Assembly: GCA_029776465.1 (NCBI GenBank)
Contig: JAKOTC010000067.1
Coordinates: 1-7,680, forward strand
Direction of reading: 5' to 3'
Source: Bacillota bacterium
GTDB lineage: Bacteria; Bacillota; Clostridia; Oscillospirales; JAKOTC01
Length of the DNA: 7,680 nt
Both the position numbers and the translations under genes were made by a program. The number at the start of each line of letters is the position of its first letter. Positions within the stretch are counted from its first letter, which is position 1. Positions 5,392 to 7,680 of the stretch are shown here, piece after piece. Below the pieces are notes generated by a model, which was not told where the DNA came from, did not search any database, and saw nothing but the letters and a program-made list of their open reading frames with translations.

Positions 5392-6204
5392 TTGATTAAG
5401 GATAAACCTGTCGATCAGGATCTGCTGGATACCGAAGGATATGCTGCCGTGGACAGCAGCGAAATGCTGGATGCCCGGCGGAAAGCGCAGGAACAGCCGC
5501 GGAAAAAGAGGGTTAAGGGGTTTGCCGCCCCACTGGGCTTGATTGTTGTGCTTTTATGTACATTAGGCTTTTTTACGCTGGTATCTTATACTTCCAAGTT
5601 TGTGGGCTATGTTTTGGATGATACATCGAAGCGGGAAGCCTACAGCTCCTATCTGGCCCCCATTGTCATGCTGGATCCTCCCAACTTCGACAACCCCTCT
5701 CATCTGGATGCGTCATTTTTGCTGCAGACCTCCATCTGGTCAATTTTGATGGATCCCGACCGCACGGTGGCCTACCCCACCGACGATTCGGGGCGGACCA
5801 TCATACCGGTTACCGACATTGAAGTTCAATGCACCAAGCTGTATGGGCCCGGTCTGATCATTCCCCGGGAAAGCCTTTCGGTTGACGGAACCGTTGTCGA
5901 GGATGTTTCTTCCTACGATGGCGTCGTATTTGAATATCTCGGCGATTCCGAATCCTATGCCGTTCCGATCATGGGCGAGGTTGGCTATTATAAACCGAGA
6001 GTAGAAAGCATTACGAAGAAAAACGATAAGGTCTATCTAAAAACCGCCTATCTGCCCATTGAATCCAGCTGGCTTGAAAACATTACCGGCAGCGGAAATG
6101 AGGATGCGGTGGCTAAATACAAAATTTATGTCCTGGAGAAAAACCCGGACACCAAACAAACTTACATTGTCGCATTGGAAGATGAAGACGTGGAGCTGAA
6201 CTGA
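5392..6204 (+). CDS. Unrecognised single-span membrane protein, third gene of the proBA transcript
   Basis: A 270-residue protein with a TTG start (see ribosome binding site at 5381). Residues 1-28 are acidic; 29-43 are strongly basic (RRKAQEQPRKKRVKG); one hydrophobic span follows at about 45-67 (GLIVVLLCTLGFFTLV). The charge pattern predicts the N-terminus inside and about 200 residues outside. The outer part has no cysteine pair or lipobox; it has aromatic and Pro-rich stretches such as YLAPIVMLDPPNFDNPS (87-103) and a beta-like run of short strands (140-265) ending in an acidic tail. I recognise no family or active site. It starts 27 bases after proA with no terminator or promoter between, so it is probably cotranscribed, and it ends at a strong terminator. 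A role in proline synthesis does not follow from that; an envelope or sensory function is equally possible. Confidence 0.85.
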   Translation: MIKDKPVDQDLLDTEGYAAVDSSEMLDARRKAQEQPRKKRVKGFAAPLGLIVVLLCTLGFFTLVSYTSKFVGYVLDDTSKREAYSSYLAPIVMLDPPNFDNPSHLDASFLLQTSIWSILMDPDRTVAYPTDDSGRTIIPVTDIEVQCTKLYGPGLIIPRESLSVDGTVVEDVSSYDGVVFEYLGDSESYAVPIMGEVGYYKPRVESITKKNDKVYLKTAYLPIESSWLENITGSGNEDAVAKYKIYVLEKNPDTKQTYIVALEDEDVELN

Positions 6205-6220
6205 TTAAAGCGCATTGAAA

Positions 6221-6256
6221 AACCGCCTTTCCCAACGGAAAGGCGGTTATCTTTTT
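6221..6256. terminator. Bidirectional terminator between the proBA unit and proS
   Basis: AACCGCCTTTCC (6221-6232) pairs over all 12 bases with GGAAAGGCGGTT (6237-6248) around a CAAC loop. ATCTTTTT follows on the plus strand, and the AAAAA run at 6218-6222 gives a T-run on the minus strand. It lies 16 bases after the upstream stop and 13 bases from the proS stop, serving both convergent genes. Confidence 0.93.
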
Positions 6257-6261
6257 GCTTA

Positions 6262-7680
6262 TTAATACGCTTTGCCCCAATAGATGCTGACTTTGGCGGG
6301 TTTTCCGCAGATGGGGCAGGTTTCCCCCAGGTTTTCCTGCGCGAAGGGCATGCAGCGGCTGGTTAATCCGGCTTCTTCTTTCAGGCGGATTTCGCAGGCT
6401 TCCTCTCCGCACCACATAGACTTGATGAAGCCGGGCTTGGTGTCGGCAAGCGTTTTGATCTCTTCCAGCGTAGTGGCGATATAGGTCATGGACTCCCGGC
6501 GTTTCAGGGCTTTTTCGTAAAGACCATCTCGAACCGCATCCAAAAGCTCGGGGATTTTAGTTGCCAGATCCTCTAAACCGACCACGATTTTTTCGCGGTT
6601 GTCGCGGCGGACTACGACGCATTGATTGTTTTCCAGATCACGGGGGCCGATTTCGATTCTCAGCGGAACCCCCTTCATCTCATACTGGGCATATTTCCAT
6701 CCGGGTGAGTTGTCGGTGGTATCCACCTTGACCCGGCAGATGGGCTTCAGCTTTTCGGCAAGAGCCAGCGCGTGCTCGTCCATATTGGCGCCTTTTCGGC
6801 TGATGGGGATGATGACCACCTGGATCGGGGCTACTGCCGGGGGGAGAACAAGACCGTTGTCATCGCCGTGGGTCATGATGATGCCGCCGATGATACGGGT
6901 GGACATTCCCCAGGAAGTCTGATAGGGATGAGACAGTTTATTATTTCGATCAGTGAAGGTAATGCCAAAGGCTTTAGAGAATCCGTCACCGAAATAGTGG
7001 CTGGTTCCTCCCTGCAGGGCTTTACCGTCATGCATCATCGCTTCGATGGTGTAGGTGGCCTCGGCGCCGGCAAACTTTTCTTTGTTGGTTTTCTTTCCTT
7101 TTACTACCGGGATGGCCAGATATTTTTCGCAGAAATCGGCGTAAATGTTCAGCATCCGCTCGGTTTCTTCCACTGCTTCTTTAGCGGTTTCGTGCATGGT
7201 GTGGCCTTCCTGCCAGAAAAACTCACGGGTGCGCAGGAAGGGCCGGGTGGCCTTTTCCCAACGCAGAACCGAGCACCACTGGCTGTATAGTTTGGGCAGG
7301 TCCCGCCAGGATTGAATGATATTGGCATAATGATCGCAGAACAAAACCTCGGAGGTGGGGCGGATGCACATCCGCTCCTCCAACTTTTCGCCACCGCCGT
7401 GGGTGACCCAGGCAACTTCAGGGGCAAAGCCCTCCACATGATCCTTTTCTTTTTGCAACAGACTTTCGGGGATCAGCATGGGCATGGCCACATTCTCATG
7501 GCCGGTGGCCTTGAACATCCCGTCCAAAATCTTCTGTATATTTTCCCAGATTGCATAGCCGTAAGGACGGATAATCATGCATCCCTTTACGCTTGCATAA
7601 TCCGCCAGTTCGGCCTTTTTAACAATATCGGTATACCATTTTGCAAAATCCTCATCCATCGAGGTGATGGCGTCCACCAT
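6262..7680 (-). CDS. proS: Prolyl-tRNA synthetase, short eukaryote-like/zinc type, 5' end beyond window
   Basis: Class II synthetase that activates proline with ATP and charges tRNA-Pro; cytosolic. The visible 472 residues begin at the window edge. Relatives carry several residues before the [11 protein letters not shown] segment, so the ATG at 7678-7680 is probably internal and the start lies outside. Marks counted from it: motif 1 region [13 protein letters not shown] through PMLIPES (41-73), CIRPTSE (105-111), motif 2 [21 protein letters not shown] (split at 140-160), [16 protein letters not shown] (201-216), [13 protein letters not shown] (228-240), motif 3 [13 protein letters not shown] (254-266) with Arg262, then the anticodon-binding domain (about 285-390) and a C-terminal domain with Cys424, Cys429, Cys455 and Cys458 as a four-cysteine zinc site, ending YWGKAY. 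Motifs 2 and 3 are only about 90 residues apart, so the editing insertion of the long bacterial type is absent. Confidence 0.97.
   Translation of the reverse strand: MVDAITSMDEDFAKWYTDIVKKAELADYASVKGCMIIRPYGYAIWENIQKILDGMFKATGHENVAMPMLIPESLLQKEKDHVEGFAPEVAWVTHGGGEKLEERMCIRPTSEVLFCDHYANIIQSWRDLPKLYSQWCSVLRWEKATRPFLRTREFFWQEGHTMHETAKEAVEETERMLNIYADFCEKYLAIPVVKGKKTNKEKFAGAEATYTIEAMMHDGKALQGGTSHYFGDGFSKAFGITFTDRNNKLSHPYQTSWGMSTRIIGGIIMTHGDDNGLVLPPAVAPIQVVIIPISRKGANMDEHALALAEKLKPICRVKVDTTDNSPGWKYAQYEMKGVPLRIEIGPRDLENNQCVVVRRDNREKIVVGLEDLATKIPELLDAVRDGLYEKALKRRESMTYIATTLEEIKTLADTKPGFIKSMWCGEEACEIRLKEEAGLTSRCMPFAQENLGETCPICGKPAKVSIYWGKAY

Noticed and set aside
6772..7290. A 172-codon open frame on the plus strand
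   Set aside because: It lies wholly inside proS on the other strand, which shows full synthetase motifs; no ribosome binding site or recognisable product.

Overview
The window reads as ordinary chromosome of a low-to-mid GC Firmicute, most likely a clostridium of the Oscillospiraceae/Ruminococcaceae kind. The grounds are strong Shine-Dalgarno sites, a TTG start, sigma-A boxes, rho-independent terminators, the short zinc-binding type of prolyl-tRNA synthetase, a short glutamate 5-kinase without a PUA domain, and a probable sigma-D (motility) promoter. This placement is inference from protein and signal style; no marker gene settles it.

Layout. Positions 1-1028 (+) hold the 3' part of hemW, a radical SAM protein related to coproporphyrinogen oxidases; its iron-sulfur cysteines lie before the window. 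A 205-base gap follows with two hairpins and a sigma-D-like promoter. The promoter drives a 210-residue protein (1234-1866, +) with a disordered, basic N-terminus and a C-terminal block that I recall from DUF5610 / 'hydrogenase-4 component G'-like proteins. A terminator ends this unit. An extended -10 promoter then opens a leader of about 180 bases carrying two tiny overlapping reading frames, the second coupled by ATGA to a dus gene (DusB-type tRNA-dihydrouridine synthase, 2142-3110, +).

A well-formed sigma-A promoter (TTGACT, 17 bases, TATAAT) at 3207-3235, followed by a palindrome and a small hairpin, leads into proB (3302-4111) and proA (4108-5364). These overlap by ATGA and carry the first two steps of proline synthesis from glutamate. 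Twenty-seven bases later, starting with TTG, comes an unrecognised single-span membrane protein (5392-6204) that appears to belong to the same transcript. A 12-bp-stem bidirectional terminator separates it from the convergent proS (prolyl-tRNA synthetase, minus strand, 6262 to past the window edge).

How it fits together: the right half is themed on proline, with synthesis (proBA) on one strand and charging onto tRNA (proS) on the other. The left half is housekeeping (hemW, dus) around one probable motility-associated gene. I see no mobile elements, CRISPR arrays, rRNA or tRNA genes. The less ordinary items are the sigma-D-like promoter of the 210-residue protein, the chained micro-ORFs in front of dus, the palindrome and hairpin in the proBA leader, and the unknown membrane protein riding on proBA.
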